A stretch of DNA of 64,000 nucleotides, taken from contig NC_003071.7 in assembly GCF_000001735.4 (NCBI RefSeq), forward strand, positions 17,769,443 through 17,833,442, in the 5' to 3' direction. The notes beneath the pieces were generated by a model. The model was not told the origin of the DNA and searched no databases. It saw nothing but the letters and a program-made list of their open reading frames with translations. Below, piece after piece: positions 1 through 15,388 of this stretch (position 1 is the stretch's first letter; the number at the start of each line of letters is the position of its first letter). The DNA is from Arabidopsis thaliana (taxonomy: Eukaryota; Streptophyta; Magnoliopsida; Brassicales; Brassicaceae). The position numbers and the translations under genes were made by a program.

Positions 1-2561
1 TGGTTTTATTATTGGTGACCCTTTTCAATGGGCATTGGGTTACACACCTCCATATATTAGTATTTGGTTTCTCTTCGAGAATTGGCTAACTATATGTTTT
101 TGTAGGGCTTACCAACTTACCAATCAGTATATAATTCGAGAGAGGTAACTAATAAATAATTACGGGTATATTATCTTTGAATGCAATTTTTTAATTGTTC
201 AAATTAGGCAAAGCAACTTTCTTTCTAGAGTGCAATCTTTGTCTTTATTGTCATCTTGTGAGTTGAATTAGTATTTGTAAACATAGATAAGCTGTCGTTA
301 ATCATAAATTCTCAAAATAAGTTTCAAATCAAGAAAAATAAGTACAAACACTTTTTACAAAATTGAACCAAGTTTTATGTGAAATTAATAAGGACCTCAA
401 ACCCTACACCAAATTAATTATAAATCGTCCCGATGCAAATTTCCGACACTCTATGTCTATGCACACACATATCTATACAAGCATTTTGGAACATATATGA
501 AAACGCGATGGGATCAAATTTCAACGCTCGTATTCATATAAACACAGCTTGAATGTTATAGAATTTCTATGAAGTCTTTTACCATGATCGCCCTCGATCT
601 TCAAATCTAGGGTTATGGACAGATAGAGAGAGAAAGAAAGATAGGAGATGAGAGAGAAGAGAAGATAGGACAAACATTCGAAGTAATTAACTAAGATTGA
701 AGAGAGCATTGATGGGAGAGAAGGAATCGTAGAGGCTCATGTGGGCACTAAGAAAGATGAGGAAACTTTGTTTTGTCCTAACCTGTTTACGTACCGACAC
801 TTCATTCACAATTCCTCCATTTCCCATGCTCTCTTTTTATGGAATATATAATTTCAAATTGTTTCAATAGTTCTTGAATTTCTTTAAACGACATGAATTT
901 CTTTGGTTAAGAGAATCTTTTGTCGAGTTCTACTTCTTCCAAGAAAATTCTTTTATATTTTACCATTTCAGAGGATTTTTTTTTTTGTGAATGTTTACTA
1001 GATACGTTTTATATGTACAAACCATTTATTTTTTGACAAAAAATATAACAACTGTTTCCCTAAAGGACGTTTTATATGCACAAAACCATTTTTAAATGTA
1101 AAAAGGACGTTGATCCAGTTGATATATTTATTTATTATGCATGCAAGAAGCTAAAAAATTCTGCATGTTGCCCTAAAGAATCGCCGCAAAATGAGGCACC
1201 GTCTTTGAATTCTTCCTCATCACATGCCTACGTATCTTTAGGACCATGATTATTAGCTTCGATCTTCTTTTCTCAAAAGTTTTATTTATACACTCATAAG
1301 AAAAATGCATTATAATGAAGAGTAACAATTAACAAATTAATAACGTAACATAGTAATGGTTTCTCTTGATCTTTTCTAAGTTGTTTCCATGCTTACTTTT
1401 GTTCGTGGTTGCGTACTTGCGTTCAAAGCGGTTGGGATCAAAGGGTATCACACCTCAATCAGCATGTTAAAAATTTCCACGATTATATAAACTTTACTCA
1501 TGAAGGAACGGGCTCATCTATTTCAATTTTCAACCATGATTACCCCGAAATGCTTTCTTTATTCTCTTTATAATCCTGGTCTTTGGGTCTAGGTCTAGGT
1601 CTAGGTTGGGACCATATCAATGTTCGTTGTTAAACATTTTGTTTTTTTTATAACCAAAGAATCTGGACCAAAATCTAGACTATTCTCATTTGCCCTGTAG
1701 ATTACAAATCGGATATTCTTACCATTTAAGACGTCTAGTATTGAAATCGCAATGCAAATTTTTTGGATCCTAGTCCCTAAGCCCATGCTTCAACTACATA
1801 TAAACCACTATGATTCTATGAATTAGTTTGGTTGTTCAACTTCATCATCATAAATAATTGATAATTCTGATTTTCTTCATGAAAACCGAAATGGATAAAG
1901 TGGAGAGCTAATTTATCCATTGACCAAAAAATAAAACGAGAGGAATGAAATTCCATTGAAATCCACTAAGCAAATAGAGTGTATCCACTAATTTTATGAT
2001 AATATCCACTAAGTCCTTACGTAATAAAGACTCAGCCAGCCGCTTGGTAGAGGGAGATGGGATTTAGTCTTACGTAGTAGCCAGAATGTGATTTTGTTTT
2101 TTGTTCAGTTTTGCTTTGTTAGACTTAGAAAAAGCCAACGACGCCATTTCATTCCCTTATTTTTTAAAAACAGTAAGATCACACATCCCATGAACTTTAC
2201 TCCGATTTCCAAATCAATCCCAACTTAGTTACCAACTGCACAACCTACAAATTGGGCGTATCGGGGCAACTTCTATGCTGGTGTGACCTTACCATATGAA
2301 GGAAGAAACACAACTATGCAAAACGAGGTTTAAGGATTTTGTAAACACAACCATTAGAGAAGTCTAGTACCGAAGACTAAAAACCATTAGAAGTCTTTTG
2401 CAATATAATGAAACGGAGACACACGGTGTATCACAAATTAGTATGTACAATCCCGTTTGCAATATAAAAAGACCCCCCAAATTATTTCCGAAAGGAATAT
2501 AAATAAAAAATAAAAACCCGAAGCCGCCCAAATTATGTGACAAGTAAAGATTAGATCATCA
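1..2561. other. Gene-free A+T-rich stretch
   Basis: No convincing exon is seen on either strand; open frames are short and have no recognisable family. It holds poly-A/T tracts and a short hexamer run (about three to four GGTCTA units, 1585-1607). The right end should contain the 3' untranslated region and terminator of the minus-strand PCO4 gene. The left part may be the flank of a gene outside the window. Confidence 0.6.
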
Positions 2562-5529
<2,968 letters not shown>

Positions 5530-6674
5530 ATGGCCGGAATTGGACCGATAACTCAGGATTGGGAGCCGGTGGTGATCCGTAAGAAACCCGCTAACGCCGC
5601 TGCCAAGCGCGACGAGAAAACTGTCAACGCCGCTCGTCGATCCGGCGCCGATATCGAGACCGTCAGAAAATGTTCGTTCTTCTTTCCTTTCCCTAATTTC
5701 TAGACCTATCTTAGCTCCTGTTGATGTTATCCGGTTTGATCTAGGGCTCTCTAGTATAATATTTACTTGATTTTGCTATTGGAGGTTCGATTTCGTTTTT
5801 GATTGAACTAGCCTTCAATGCCTTGGGGTTATTGTGATTCATGATAAGGAGATCTTTTTAGGGTTTATGTTCGTTGTCAATTGAAATTTCCGGTGTATCT
5901 GTATTGCTGATTTAGTTGTTGTTCATATTAGGTCGATAATTTCTGCTGGTTTTATTTTGGTTTTTATGTGCAATTTCTAGATTTGGCTTCCATCTAACAT
6001 TGATTTTGTGTGTGTGTTGGGTTTAGTCAATGCTGGAACCAACAAGGCGGCATCAAGCGGCACATCTCTGAACACAAAAATGCTTGATGATGACACTGAG
6101 AACCTTACTCGTAAGTCTTATCTTTAATCATTTGGTTTATTAATGGTGAATTGATTTCCCTAGTGTCTAGAATATGGTAGTGTCAGGCTCTGTATCTAGG
6201 CTAATGTGTTCATTTCTTGTTTCAAAGTGTTCAACGTATTGGAAAACTGTTCTTATATGAGTAGAGTCTGTCTATCTTTCTGCCTGTGAGTCTTTGATGG
6301 TTATAGTGAGAGGAACTTTTTATTGATTGATGTGTATTGGATGCTGAAGCTTCATGTTTTGAATTATGCAATTGTGAATTCAGATGAACGTGTGCCTACT
6401 GAGCTAAAGAAAGCCATTATGCAAGCCAGGACAGACAAGAAGCTAACCCAGTCCCAACTTGCTCAAGTATATTATCCTTCTCTCTATATGTCCCTTATTA
6501 TTACCCTATTTTGTAACTCGGTTCATGACAAAGTGTTTGTTTCTTTTTGTGTAGATCATCAATGAGAAGCCACAAGTGATTCAAGAGTATGAGTCTGGCA
6601 AAGCTATACCCAACCAGCAAATCCTTTCTAAGCTGGAGAGAGCGCTTGGAGCTAAGCTTCGTGGAAAGAAGTGA
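5530..6674 (+). CDS. MBF1A: Multiprotein bridging factor 1a, transcription co-activator
   Basis: Small nuclear co-activator that links TBP to bZIP-type activators (family knowledge). Four exons: 5530-5671, 6027-6110, 6384-6466, 6555-6674, total 429 nt, 142 residues, the usual length of the short MBF1a/b type. The N-terminal MBF1 domain (start [10 protein letters not shown]) is followed by a Cro/C1-type helix-turn-helix from about residue 80 ([20 protein letters not shown]) and the conserved tail [17 protein letters not shown] and lysine-rich C-terminus. The start ATG lies in a good context (AACCATGGC). The longer upstream open frame has no start in that frame that gives a conserved protein. 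Firm identification. Confidence 0.96.
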
Positions 6675-6913
6675 GCCAAGTTCTACTGATGTAGCAAGTA
6701 ACAAGAATCAATGCTTTCGTCTAATGCCGTAACTTTGCCAAGAAGAATATTTTCTGATTGTAAGAAAGCAAAACCGTTTGAATGTTTGTTTCGTTGATGG
6801 AATCTCTATCTCATAAACTCATATCAATATAATAACTTGGGTCTTTTCATCACATAGTTGAACTGCTTATTGTTGATTTATCATGACCTTAGAGAAAAAT
6901 ACAGAAATACAAT

Positions 6914-8240
6914 TTAGAATTCAGGTACAGGTTCTTCTTCAACGGGAGCAAGAACCCATTCACCATCTTCGTTCTTGATCAGTCCTTTGTTCTTCTCTAC
7001 CCACCAAGATCCTGGCACCAAACACTCAGCTTTCAAGAACTCGCATGACTTGTTCACTAATGCAATACTTCTCTTAACCATCAGTTTAAACTCTCCTTTC
7101 TTCCCATTCCATCCAGCTACAACATGTAACATCGCCTGCACACATACATGGAAAAAATATGTAAAAGTTTCTACTCTGTATCGTTTGAGTCAAATTTGAA
7201 AGATTCTTCTCACAGATTCTTACCTGAAGATTATGCCAATCCCCTGGATTCCTTGAATCGCTTAGGAACGGTGACTTCTTTGTATCGATCACAAAGTTTA
7301 TTCCTATGTCCACATACCCTAAAAGTCCCCCTGGGTATCGAGTTAAGAGATCAATCGTGTTCCTTACATGGAGGATCTTTAAGTTCTTGTGACTCATTAC
7401 TTCGTCTCTGAACTCCTTGTTTCCTACCTGTGGACAACCAAAGACTATAGCAGTGACCGGAACATCATCACTGGAACCGTTCTCAGCTATATCATAGGCG
7501 GCCAGAACAGCCTCTGTAGCTCCCAAGCTATGTCCAGTCAACACAATGCTCGGTTTCTCGTCCTTATACTTCAACAGAAGCTCCTTGATCTTGGCTAACA
7601 ACTGTGACCGTAGACTCAGCTTAGTGAATTTCGATTCGGGGTGATTAGAAGTATAGATTGTGAGCCACCCGAGCATCACCTTACACCCTTCTTCATCTTC
7701 ACTGTCACTATCAAAAGTCGTACCTTCAACTACACCACCAGAACCATCCTGCTCGGGTCCGTGCAGCAAGGGGTCAGCTGAAGTTGGCCTAGCACCCAAA
7801 ACATTGACCCACTCATAGTTCCTGCTCGTTCCTCTCAAAGCTATATAGATCTCACGGCGTCCTAAAGCCTTAGACCGTTCATCAGACGTGACAGCAATGT
7901 AGCCAAACCAGTTAGACTCACGGTCCCAAGAATCTCTTGATTGTGATTGGAGAAGCAAACCTTCGGGGAGAGAAACACGAGCTGTGGCGTAGAGGAAGTT
8001 TACAACCTCGTAGTCGGAAGCGTTTTCGAGCATGACCTTGTCGAAGAAAGAAGATTTGCCGTAGCGGCTGGCTCCACAGTACTTGGAGTTTTGGTCGTTG
8101 ACGAAGGCATCGTAGGTGGCTTGACAAAAGTCGCCACAACGTAAGATGAGTTCCCTAAGTGATTGGTCTAATGGGTCTAAGATAGTGTCCCAATTCTTTG
8201 AGCCTAAGAGTTCTTCCCATGATGTGGTTGTTGTAGCCAT
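6914..8240 (-). CDS. Phospholipase A1-II-type class 3 lipase
   Basis: Predicted cytosolic acylhydrolase of the plant PLA1-II family (At2g42690, phospholipase A1-IIdelta), with no obvious transit or signal peptide. Two exons: 8240-7224 and 7135-6914, giving 412 residues. The nucleophile elbow TGHSLGATEA places the catalytic Ser at about residue 238. Asp at about 297 (NTIDLL) and His at about 336 (DWHNL) complete the triad. An acidic insert DSDSEDEEG sits near residue 178. The intron falls just after the catalytic His, and the last exon encodes the conserved C-terminal KNKGLIKNEDGEWV segment. The frame runs upstream of the chosen ATG, but MATTTTSWEELLGSKNW is where family similarity begins. A decayed second copy of the last exon lies just upstream of the gene. 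Confidence 0.93.
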
Positions 8241-8534
8241 TAGAGAGAAATGGTGTGTGTAAGGAGATAATAAGTGACTCTTGACTCTTAAGTTGTTTAA
8301 CTTTATACAAATGGTTGTGGACTGGTGATGATGCTGTCTGACCCACTTATGTCCAAAGCGATAAAAGGTTATCACTGGTGTGGGAATATTATTGGCATAT
8401 AGAATTATCCACAAACTTGCACATCATTCTCAACCATACAAAAAAGAGTAAAAATAAACCCAATCAAATAGAGAGAAGAAAATTCAACCAAATCAATCGA
8501 TACACACGAAAAGAGACTTATTGTTTGTTTGCAA

Positions 8535-8706
8535 CTAATCAAACGCGACGACAGGCTTGTCTTCGTCGTCCGGAATGGCCATGACCCAATCACCAGCCTC
8601 GGTCTTGAGCATGCCTTTGTTTTTCGCGACCCCACCAACACCCATCCTTCAATAGTGCAAATGATTTGTTAACCAATGTTATGTTTCAGTTAATCACTTT
8701 CATCTC
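8535..8706 (-). pseudogene. Relic of a second lipase copy (C-terminal exon)
   Basis: Reading the minus strand gives ITLVNKSFALLKDG in one frame and KNKGMLKTEAGDWVMA in another, ending at a stop at 8537-8535. These match the C-terminal segment of the neighbouring PLA1 gene (IALVNKSCEFLK..., KNKGLIKNEDGEWV). A stop codon interrupts the upstream part (just before NITLVNK) and a frameshift/deletion lies around the position of the missing LVPGSW piece. No catalytic core (GHSLG) is found nearby, so only a fragment of a tandem copy survives. It lies in the same orientation as, and about 300 bp upstream of, the intact gene. Confidence 0.8.
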
Positions 8707-9021
8707 CAATATATCCCCCTTTGATAACATTGCATCCTAGACCCGTTAACTAATATATGATGGGCCATAATAAATCAAAGATAATTCAAAGCCCAAAAAG
8801 TGTAAAAAAGCCCAACAAAGTGACGATCATACGACGAACGATATCAAGTTAAGCTATCATGTTCGTCGTCGGTGAGATTTCCCGGCGAAGCGAAAGCAGT
8901 GTTTCTCCGGTGGTTCAGGCATCAGTCTGATTTCAGACAACACATCTCATAGTAATTTGATTCTAACTGGCGATTTCACTCTAGCTCGACCAATTGTATC
9001 CAATTCTCGTAGCTGAGAGCA

Positions 9022-9083
9022 ATGGCTCTGATCGATGTCGCGATATCTTGTCTCAATTCGATCCGCGAAGTAAGAAATCCGAA

Positions 9084-9114
<31 letters not shown>

Positions 9115-12100
9115 CATCTGGTCTCATCTTGTTACACGTTTTGATCTGCTGCACCTGAATCATTACGATTTCTCCATGATCTCGTTTTGCTCGTTTTTGT
9201 GTGTTCTTGGGAAATGTAAAAGTACCTTACTGTAATCCTGAACAAGTAAGGTTTAGATATTTTGGAAATGTTTTGTTTTGTAGATAGAAGAGGATGTAAA
9301 AGATGCGATTGTGTATATCGATGCTGGCTGCACAGAAAGTTTTCAATTTGTAGGAGCTTTCCCTTTGTTCTTGGAACTAGGTGCTCGAGCTGTCTGCAGT
9401 CTTGAAAACATGACTTCCTTAGATGCGGTAAGCTTGTTACCGTTTCTTTTTTTCCTGCACAATGTTGGCTAAGGAATATCCTATCAATCAACGGTTAGTG
9501 TTGGTAATTGAGGATCTAGATAAAGAACAGGAAGATTGTTATCCTCATACTTTTGGTATGAAGGGGATCTTTTTACCTAGAAAGTGAGAAATCTTCTGAT
9601 TTAATTTATATGATGTGACTTTTGATGCCTTGTGCTCTAGGTGGCTGATTGGAATTCAAAGTCTGATTGTGCCAAGAGAATTGTGATTATGACATCTCGA
9701 CTTCTCAATGATGCTCATCGGTATATGCTACGGTGTCTAAGCACCCATGAAGGTGTTCAGCGCTGCACCGTATTCACATCTATTTCAGAGGTGCTCTTCT
9801 TTAACGTTATCCTTGGTCTCATTCTTTATTTAATCTCTTTTTTTTCTCTGGATATATATATTGGCTTTTTTATTTTCTAGAACAATCACAAGCTATTTGA
9901 CTTATCAACACTAGTGATCGTTATATAATCAAATTCAAAGTGATTGTAATGTATTCTCTAACTTAATTTAGCAGTTCTGCTTCTCTATGCCTTCTTCAAA
10001 ATAATTTTCCATCTATAAGAGACTCTTCAGAATATTTGTTTCTTTTCTTGCGTCATTGAATATTAATCTGAACGTTGTACAGGGGTCTCACTCAGCTATC
10101 CCTGATTCACCTCTAGGTCCAGACGCGTATCGAGAGTATGAAACCTTACTTGTTCAGGATTACAATGAACATACTAAGAAAAGCGACAAAATATCTAAAG
10201 ACAAAGGGGTTTCTAAGTTCTCTTCTGCACTTGAATCCCTTACTATGGAGCCTATTGAAAGCGAAAATGTAGATATTTCATCAGGTGGTGCACAAGGTTT
10301 GGTTGTCTCAGTTCACCACTTCCCCTTGATTATTTGTCCTTTCACTCCTCGAGCGTTTGTCTTACCTTCCCAAGGATCAGTCGCAGAAGCGTCCTTGTCC
10401 CGTCAACATGAGGATTCTCTTAGTTTTGGTTTGCCTCCCATAAGTACTGGATCTATGTCTGACACTGATGATGTTCCTCCTGGTGCAACTCTTACCGCAC
10501 ATTTTCTTTACCAGCTGGCCCTTAAGGTAAACTAACACTGCAGTAACCGCTTTGAACTTAATTCACGATGTTCATGAAGTACGTGAGCTAGAACACTAGA
10601 AGATATCTGTTTCCCTTGTTTGTCAATAATTTAATTTCTTCTGTACGTTTTTCTTAAATTTGTGACCATGTCGTCACTTTTTTAAAATTGTAGATGGAGT
10701 TGAAGTTGGAAATATTTTCACTTGGTGACCAATCGAAGAATGTTGGGAAGATTCTAACAGACATGTCAAGTGTTTATGATGTAGCGCGTCGTAAGCGATC
10801 TGCTGGCTTGTTACTTGTTGACCGCACACTTGATCTTATCACTCCCTGCTGTCACGGGGATTCACTTTTCGATCGTATCTTTTCATCTTTGCCTCGGGCA
10901 GAAAGATTTTCTTCACAAGCACAGCTTAAACAAGGGGTCCCAAGCATCAATCGTCCTTCTCTTGATGTTCAAGTGCCGCTTGGGGAACTGCTTAATGAAG
11001 AACCAAGCAAGATTCGGGATTCTGGTCTTCCTGAAGGAATTGAAGCTTTTTTACGTGGCTGGGATTCATATACCTCTGCTCCACAAAATGTAGGTTTGTT
11101 TAATGAATGTGACAAGAAATCTACCACCAACTGGACTGAACTACTAAATGGATCTCTTGTCGCTACTGAATGTTTTAGAGGAACACCTTACTTAGAGGCC
11201 ATGATTGATAGGAAAACGAAGGATGGAAGTGTACTGGTGAAGAAATGGCTTCAAGAGGCTTTGCGTCGCGAAAATATCTCTGTTAACGTGAGAGCTCGTC
11301 CTGGTTATGCTACAAAACCGGAGCTCCAGGCCATGATCAAAGCATTGTCCCAAAGCCAGTCGTCTTTGTTGAAAAATAAAGGGATTATTCAGTTAGGGGC
11401 AGCTACAGCCGCTGCTCTTGATGAATCTCAAAGTGCCAAATGGGATACTTTTAGCAGTGCGGAGATGATGTTAAACGTAAGTGCTGGTGATACGAGTCAG
11501 GGTTTGGCTGCTCAAATTAGTGACCTGATCAACAAAAGCGCTGTGGCAGAACTTCAAGCGAAGAAAAACGAGAAACCAGATTCCTCATCACGAGGGCTGC
11601 TATCTTTTCGTGATGCCCTGCTTCTTACAATAGTTGGTTACATTCTTGCTGGCGAAAATTTCCCTACATCTGGCTCAGGTGGGCCTTTCTCTTGGCAAGA
11701 AGAGCATTTTCTAAAAGAAGCCATTGTCGATGCTGTTCTGGAGAATCCATCAGCAGGAAATCTCAAGTTTCTTAATGGGTTGACAGAAGAGCTTGAGGGC
11801 AGATTGAATCGTCTCAAGTCTGAGGAAACCAAAGAAATTCCCTCTGATGATCAATTAGACATTGATGCTCTTGATGATGATCCATGGGGGAAATGGGGTG
11901 ACGAGGAAGAAGAAGAAGTTGACAATAGTAAAGCAGACGAGTCCTATGACGATATGCAGCTGAAACTGGATTTGCGTGATAGAGTAGACAGCTTATTTAG
12001 GTTCCTCCACAAGTTATCGAGTCTAAGAACAAGGAATCTACCATTAAGAGAAGGCTCATTGGCTTCAGAGAGCAGCTTTCCTGGCGAGCCTTCTGGAAAC

Positions 12101-12592
12101 AAAGGGCTAGTCTACAGGCTTATAACAAAAGTGTTGAGCAAACAAGAGATACCCGGTTTAGAATACCATTCTTCAACTGTTGGAAGATTTATTAAAAGCG
12201 GATTTGGAAGGTTTGGTCTTGGTCAGGTTAGTTAGACCTTTCTCTCTACCCATGACTTTCATTTTCCTACACAAGATATACATTAATGTTTGGCAATGCT
12301 ATTGCAGGCAAAACCAAGCCTGGCAGACCAGAGTGTCATTCTTGTCTTTGTCATTGGAGGTATCAACGGTATAGAGGTGAGTTTCTTCATCACAAAAGTC
12401 ACCTCGCATTCACGTTGTAGGGCTATATTTTTTATAACTGTCTATGTTTCCTCCATTGTTAAGGTTTTGGAAGCTCAAGAGGCTGTGTCAGAGAGCGGAA
12501 GACCAGACATTAACTTGGTTATTGGAGGAACGACACTTCTAACCCCCGACGACATGTTTGAGTTATTGTTGGGACAATTCAGCCATTTTTGA
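9022..12592 (+). CDS. MIP3: Sec1/Munc18-family protein of the MAG2 tethering complex
   Basis: Matches the Arabidopsis MAG2-interacting protein 3 (At2g42700), a Sec1-like subunit of the ER-localised MAG2 tethering complex that acts in transport between ER and Golgi (established for this protein; not derivable from sequence alone). Seven exons: 9022-9069, 9284-9427, 9641-9790, 10083-10526, 10694-12226, 12308-12376, 12464-12592; all introns are phase 0 and the product has 838 residues. The N-terminal half carries Sec1 features (IVYIDAGCTESF, AGLLLVDRTLDLITPC). A 511-codon exon 5 holds a strongly acidic stretch (DDDPWGKWGDEEEEEVD) about three quarters along. The C-terminus has VILVFVIGGI and DINLVIGGTTLLTPDDM, typical of Sec1 domain ends. 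A 26-nt poly-T tract lies at the start of intron 1. Confidence 0.93.
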
Positions 12593-12909
12593 TATCTTGC
12601 AAACTGACCTCACTCTCATAATCTCTGTTGTTAGCTTGTAACATTAGAAGAAACAGAAATACCCATGAATAAATTAATGATCGAATGTTAAAATCTACAA
12701 AACAATAGTTCCATTTTCAAGAGATAAGAAAAGATTGGTTATTAATTGTGAATAAGAGATTTTTCAAAAAAAAATCTCAAATTATTTATATCTTTGGTCC
12801 CTAAAGTTTTATAACATTTACAGAAAAGCTTTTAAGTTAAAAATCAGAAATCTCCTTAAACCCCCAAAATCACATTTCACACGAAAAACCTCGAGTGAGT
12901 GAAGAAACA
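12593..12909. other. Short spacer between MIP3 and the L1 gene
   Basis: Tandem same-strand spacer of about 320 bp. It holds the MIP3 3' untranslated region with an AATAAATTAATG-like polyadenylation context near 12667, then the short promoter and leader of the downstream gene. No exon is seen. Confidence 0.5.
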
Positions 12910-15388
12910 ATGGCAGCTATGAAGCTCCTACTCTCTCAAGCTCGCCGCCAAGGTCTAATCAAACCCTTTTCGTCTCCATTTCAACAAATCCCAAGACTCT
13001 TCTCTTCATCTTCATCTTCATCTTCATCTTCATCTTCATCATCCGATTCGAATCCATCTCCCGATTCAAACGAATCTCGCAAAAAGGCTGTTACAATCGA
13101 GCCAGTATCGTACGCGGCCAAACCCAAGGATCAGAAATCTGAACCGAAAAATGTTGAATCGACGGAGAACCTTCAGTCTCCAGAATCAGCGAACTGGACT
13201 CGTGAAGAAATCCGATATGTGAAAGACTCTCCTTCGATCAATCCGGTTTCTTACGCTCAGCGTGTGGCTCCACTTCCGGAGGATCGTGTCGCCGGTGAGA
13301 ATGAAGGAGATAGAACTCCAGAGGAGATGGAGAGGGAGAGGAAGAGGATTGAATTAGAGAATCGAGCTAGAAGAAGGTTTTTAAGAGCTAATGCTGTTGA
13401 AGAAGATACTTCTTCACTTCCTTTGCCAACTTTGCTTAAACCAGAGTTGAAGCATGGAAAGAAACCTATTTTCGATCTCATGGAGGCCATTAGAGAGATT
13501 AAGGTCAGGATTCTTAATATGAGCTGCCATTGTAATAGAATGGAAGCTACACTATTTAGGGTTCTTTTAATTTATTTATTTTGTGTCAAAGGATTAATTT
13601 TTTTGCTTGTTTCGTAGTTAGGGGATTTCAAATGACTATTATAAAGGAAGCTATGATGATTAGGATCATATGACTATATAATGTGAAACATAAGGAGTCT
13701 TGGAAGAATTGTTAGACGTTGTGGATTAGTTTAGATCATGCAAGTTTTGTGTAATGGTGGTACTGTGAGATTTGTGGATTCTGTAAACTGGTAATAGTTG
13801 TTGTTGCTGAGTTGATTTACAAGTTGAGTGAGTGAGGGCAATGCATCCCTTTTGTTCGTATGGTTTTCATTTCTGATGCTGTTTTTATCAATGGTTCAGG
13901 GCAATGCCAAGGCGAAATTTGATGAAACTCTTGAGGCGCATGTGAGATTGGGCATTGAAAAAGGAAGATCTGAGCTGGTATGTGATGCATTTATTTTCTC
14001 TGGAAATACATTAATTTCTCTATCCTATTCTTAATAAAAAGATCGCGTTCTTAGCATTTTGGTTGATTGCCCCTGGCTTTATCTCTAGACTGACTGCTAT
14101 CACTGTTTAAATTGCAGATAGTTCGTGGTACTTTGGCTCTACCCCACTCTGTTAAGAAGGTAAAAGAAATGCATTTGTAATCCATAATCGGAATTTCTAT
14201 TTTACCAGCCACTAATATAATACAAGAAATGATCTTCCTTGTTCAGGATGTGAAAGTGGCTTTCTTTGCCGAGGGAGCTGATGCAGAGGATGCAAAAGCT
14301 GCAGGAGCTGATGTCGTTGGTGGTCTTGAGCTTATTGAAGAGATCTTGAGTAATGAACCAATGCATTCTACTTCAATTCATTCTGACATCTAATTGAACA
14401 TGCTTGCATTTGGCTCTGCCACAACTTATCTCATTTCCTGAGCAATCTTTTTGTTTATCGAATTATGTTCCAGTGGTAGATTATTTATCTGTGTACCTTA
14501 ACTCTATCTGCAGAAAGTGGCAAGATTGACTTTGATAGATGTCTTGCAACTCCAAAAATGATGCCCCGTGTTTACAAGGTTCTTGGATTTGAGCACTTGT
14601 TTAAATTCTTTGGAACATGATGTTGCGATATCTTCTCACATAACATACATATGGTTTGTGCTTATTTGCAGATATCAAGAATTCTTAACAATCATGGTTT
14701 GATGCCAAACCCCAAAGTGAGTTTGATTCTTTCACTCAGCATCTTACTCTAATGTATCAGTAAGTATGCTTACCTTTTTCCCTTAAATGAATTTGAACGA
14801 ATATTATATTTGTTGTAGCAAGGTAGTGTGACCAAGGATGTTACGAAAGCAGTCAAAGACGCAAAAGCTGGACATACCAAATTTAGAATGGATAAAACGT
14901 CTATTCTTCATGTGCCACTTGGAAAGGTGACATCTCTTCCCAAAGACTTGAAGTTTACCTGAATTTCATTAACTTCATTCTTAATAAAGACTACTTTCCA
15001 AAAAACGTCCACCAGATGAGCTTTTCTGAAGAGGCTTTACGAGAGAATGTTGGTGCGTTTATGAACGCCCTTTTGCTAGCGAAGCCTGCTGGATTGAAAA
15101 AGAGTAAGTCATACCGGGAGCTTATAAGTTTTGTTGAGAGATGATTGTTTGGCTGATTTGCTCTTTACCTTTCTCCTGCAGCTTCAAAATATGCTGGTTA
15201 TGTGAATGCATTCCACTTATGCAGTACGGTAAGCTTACAAATCAAACCCAACGTCTCCTTGTAGTAACATTTTTGGATTCCATTAAACCTAAAAGAATTG
15301 CTTTTTGCAGATGGGAAAGGGTTATCCAGTATCGATACAGTCGTTATCCAGAGCAGCGGACCTCCATACCAAATTGCAGCTCAAGTGA
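12910..15388 (+). CDS. Ribosomal protein L1 family, probably organellar
   Basis: uL1-type protein of a large ribosomal subunit. Ten exons: 12910-13503, 13900-13977, 14118-14159, 14247-14349, 14514-14578, 14672-14716, 14819-14926, 15016-15103, 15182-15228, 15311-15388; total 1248 nt, 415 residues. A basic N-terminus ([20 protein letters not shown]) looks like a mitochondrial or plastid transit peptide; it is followed by a serine run coded by a TTCATC/TCT repeat (about 13003-13042) and a hydrophilic linker of about 150 residues before the L1 domain. The L1 domain begins near codon 190 (MEAIREIK...[15 protein letters not shown]), with [33 protein letters not shown] and the [23 protein letters not shown]-like end. 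The long linker is unusual against bacterial L1 (about 230 residues). Target organelle is inferred. Confidence 0.93.

Noticed and set aside
1585-1607. GGTCTA hexamer run as a possible interstitial telomere repeat
   Set aside because: Plant telomere repeats are TTTAGGG; this unit differs and is only three to four copies long.
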